45,919 bases of DNA from Betaproteobacteria bacterium (GTDB taxonomy: Bacteria > Pseudomonadota > Gammaproteobacteria > Burkholderiales > Usitatibacteraceae). The stretch spans positions 1 through 45,919 of the forward strand of contig JAABQW010000263.1 in NCBI GenBank assembly GCA_011391275.1, written 5' to 3'. The notes below the pieces were generated by a model that searched no databases, was not told the origin of the DNA, and saw only the letters and a list, made by a program, of their open reading frames with translations. Positions 43,844-45,919 of this stretch are shown one piece after another; position 1 is the stretch's first letter, and each line of letters begins with the position of its first letter. The position numbers and the translations under genes are program-made.

Positions 43844-45919
43844 ATGAATGCGATGAACGAACCCGTGGCTCAAGCCGAAACGATCGACTTCAAGCTGAAC
43901 GGCGAGACCGTCTCCGCGCAGGCGGGCGAGACGATCATCCAGGCCGCGAAGCGGCACGGCGTGGACATCCCGCACCTCTGCTACAAGGAGGGTTACCGCC
44001 CCGACGGCAACTGCCGCGCCTGCATGGTGGAGATCAAGGGCGAGCGCGTGCTGGCGCCGTCGTGCTGCCGCGCCCCCGCGAAGGACATGGAGGTCTCCAG
44101 CGTCTCGCCGCGCGCCGTGCACTCGCAGAAGCTGGTGCTCGAGCTCCTGAAGGCCGATGCCCCGGCAGCCGACCTCAAGCCGGAGATGAACGAGCTCGCC
44201 TTCTGGAGCGCGAAGCTGGGCGTGGGCAGGCCGCGCTTCGAGGCGCGCGCGCAGCCCGCGGCCGACGTGTCGCACCCGGCCATGGCGGTAAACCTCGATG
44301 CCTGCATCCAGTGCACGCGCTGCGTGAGGGCGTGCCGCGAGGAGCAAGTGAACGACGTGATCGGCTACTCGTGGCGCGGCTCGCACGCGAGGATCACCTT
44401 CGACTTCGACGACCCGATGGGGAATTCCACGTGTGTTGCCTGCGGCGAATGCGTGCAGGCTTGCCCCACGGGGGCGCTCGCGCCGGCCAAGGGCGCCTAC
44501 CTGGTGAAGGCCGACAAGACCGTCGATTCCGTCTGCCCGTTCTGCGGCGTGGGCTGCCAGCTCACCTACCACGTGAAGGACAACACCATAGTGCGCGTGG
44601 ACGGCCGCGACGGCCCCGCCAACCATGACCGGCTGTGCGTGAAGGGCCGCTACGGCTTCGACTACGCGCACCACCCGCACCGCCTCACCAAGCCGCTCAT
44701 CCGCAAGCCCGGCGCGCCCAAGCACGGCGACTTCACGGTGGACCCCACGCGCTGGAGCGAGGTTTTCCGCGAGGCCACCTGGGAAGAGGCGCTGGATCTC
44801 GCCGCCGGCGGCCTGAGGAAGGTTCGCGATTCCCATGGCGGCAACGCGCTCGCCGGCTTCGGCAGCGCCAAGGGCTCCAACGAGGAGGCCTACCTCTTCC
44901 AGAAGCTGGTGCGCACCGGCTTCGGCTCCAACAACGTCGACCATTGCACGCGCCTGTGCCACGCCTCCTCGGTCGCGGCGCTGCTGGAAGGGATCGGCTC
45001 CGGCGCGGTGTCGAACCAGGTGTCCGACGTCGCGAAGGCCGAGCTGATCTTCCTCATCGGCTCCAACCCGACCTCCAACCACCCGGTGGCGGCGACCTGG
45101 ATCAAGAACGCGGTGAAGCGGGGCGCGAAGCTCGTCGTGGCCGACCCGCGCCGCACGGACATCGCGCGGCACGCGTGGCGCGTGCTGCAGTTCAAGCCCG
45201 ACATGGACGTGGCCCTCCTCAACGCGATGATCCACACCATCCTCGAGGAGAACCTCGTCGACCCGGAGTTCATCCGCGAACGCACGACGGGCTTCGAGGC
45301 GCTGAAGGAGAACGCGAAGGGCTTCAGCGCCGAGGCGATGGCGCCGCTGTGCGGCATCCCCGCGGAGACCATCCGCGAGGTGGCGCGTGCCTACGCGACG
45401 TCGAAAGGCTCCATGATCCTCTGGGGCATGGGCATCTCGCAGCACGTGCACGGCACCGACAACGCGCGCTGCCTCATCGCGCTCACGCTCATGACGGGGC
45501 AGATCGGGCGCCCCGGCACGGGCCTGCACCCGCTGCGCGGCCAGAACAACGTGCAGGGCGCATCCGACGCCGGCCTCATCCCGATGATGTTCCCGGACTA
45601 CCAGCGCGTCGACAACCCCGAGGCCAACGCCCGCTTCGAGAAGTACTGGGGGCAGAAGCTCGACACCCGGCCCGGCCTCACCGTCGTGGAGATCATGGAC
45701 GCGGCGTGCGCGGGGAAGATCCGCGGCATGTACGTCCTGGGCGAGAACCCGGCGATGTCGGACCCCAACGCGCACCATGCGCGCGAGGGCCTGGCGAAGC
45801 TCGAGCACCTCGTCGTGCAGGACATCTTCCTCACCGAGACGGCCTATCTCGCCGACGTCGTGCTGCCGGCCTCCGCATGGCCGGAGAAGACGGGCACCGT
45901 CACCAACACCGACCGCATC
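43844..45919 (+). CDS. fdsA: Formate dehydrogenase alpha subunit FdsA (Mo/W-bis-MGD), C-terminus beyond window
   Basis: Catalytic subunit that oxidises formate to CO2. The first 692 codons are present of about 950. Order: N-terminal 2Fe-2S domain (Cys46, Cys57, Cys60, Cys74); two ferredoxin-type 4Fe-4S sites (Cys154/157/160/164 and Cys197/200/203/207); the molybdopterin domain with its own 4Fe-4S (Cys231/234/238/265); and the active-site cysteine Cys372 in HCTRLCHASSV (codon TGC at 44957-44959). It is therefore a cysteine, not a selenocysteine, enzyme. The metal may be Mo or W. ATG 43844 follows AAAGGGG by 9 nt. The reading frame is open to the window end, with no frameshift seen. Confidence 0.96.
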   Translation, partial: MNAMNEPVAQAETIDFKLNGETVSAQAGETIIQAAKRHGVDIPHLCYKEGYRPDGNCRACMVEIKGERVLAPSCCRAPAKDMEVSSVSPRAVHSQKLVLELLKADAPAADLKPEMNELAFWSAKLGVGRPRFEARAQPAADVSHPAMAVNLDACIQCTRCVRACREEQVNDVIGYSWRGSHARITFDFDDPMGNSTCVACGECVQACPTGALAPAKGAYLVKADKTVDSVCPFCGVGCQLTYHVKDNTIVRVDGRDGPANHDRLCVKGRYGFDYAHHPHRLTKPLIRKPGAPKHGDFTVDPTRWSEVFREATWEEALDLAAGGLRKVRDSHGGNALAGFGSAKGSNEEAYLFQKLVRTGFGSNNVDHCTRLCHASSVAALLEGIGSGAVSNQVSDVAKAELIFLIGSNPTSNHPVAATWIKNAVKRGAKLVVADPRRTDIARHAWRVLQFKPDMDVALLNAMIHTILEENLVDPEFIRERTTGFEALKENAKGFSAEAMAPLCGIPAETIREVARAYATSKGSMILWGMGISQHVHGTDNARCLIALTLMTGQIGRPGTGLHPLRGQNNVQGASDAGLIPMMFPDYQRVDNPEANARFEKYWGQKLDTRPGLTVVEIMDAACAGKIRGMYVLGENPAMSDPNAHHAREGLAKLEHLVVQDIFLTETAYLADVVLPASAWPEKTGTVTNTDRI

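Noticed and set aside
44938-44980. Selenocysteine codon at the formate dehydrogenase active site
   Set aside because: The catalytic codon is TGC at 44957-44959, with no in-frame TGA.

Overview
The window is about 67% GC, densely coded on both strands, and reads as the chromosome of a betaproteobacterium (Burkholderiales-like; order not resolvable from sequence alone). Pointers are a phasin gene for polyhydroxyalkanoate granules, Bug-type tripartite tricarboxylate and TAXI solute receptors, an ahcY gene behind an S-adenosylhomocysteine (SAH) riboswitch, and a DUF2889-sucC-sucD neighbourhood next to a CHASE2 Ser/Thr kinase. No rRNA, tRNA, phage, transposase or CRISPR array was seen.

1-10.2 kb: the end of a lipid A-type acyltransferase gene, then the activated-methyl cycle genes metK, ahcY and metF. 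These are interrupted by a cytochrome c'-like lipoprotein, a MOT1-type molybdate/sulfate permease and an unknown secreted protein. MgtE, an SH3 protein and an M48 protease follow, and the block ends in a perfect 72-bp palindrome. 10.2-20.4 kb: a class V aminotransferase, ttcA and a pteridine reductase (minus strand); a MidA-type methyltransferase, an orphan TAXI receptor and the phasin (plus strand); and cca, a GST and a soluble lytic transglycosylase (minus strand). This is mostly housekeeping content.

20.4-33.7 kb: an ArsB/NhaD-type permease, a universal stress protein, a complete tripartite tricarboxylate transporter (tctC-tctB-tctA) coupled to an unusual cytidylate-kinase-like/BON protein, and a short Crp/Fnr regulator with a small partner gene. 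Divergent from the regulator are oxalyl-CoA decarboxylase (oxc), formyl-CoA:oxalate CoA-transferase (frc) and a stand-alone homologue of the 10-formyl-tetrahydrofolate hydrolase domain. A quinone oxidoreductase gene closes this stretch. 33.7-41.8 kb: a DUF1499 protein, the CHASE2-TPR-kinase receptor, DUF2889, sucCD, a double cyclic-nucleotide-domain protein and a class II glutamine amidotransferase. 41.8-45.9 kb: a two-subunit NAD-dependent formate dehydrogenase (fused FdsG-FdsB and FdsA; the latter runs off the window).

The genes between 22 and 46 kb make a coherent proposal. A dicarboxylate, possibly oxalate, is imported by the TTT system; Frc/Oxc convert oxalate to CO2 plus formate; the formate dehydrogenase oxidises formate to give NADH. 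Five promoters here (stress protein, tctC, oxc/regulator, sucC, formate dehydrogenase) carry FNR-type dyads TTGAC-N4-GTCAA or close variants. Their centres lie about 30 nt before a -10 hexamer, which is class II activator spacing (about -41.5). The most interesting content is this shared promoter architecture plus the oxalate/formate module, with its unassigned kinase-like/BON and formyl-hydrolase-like members.
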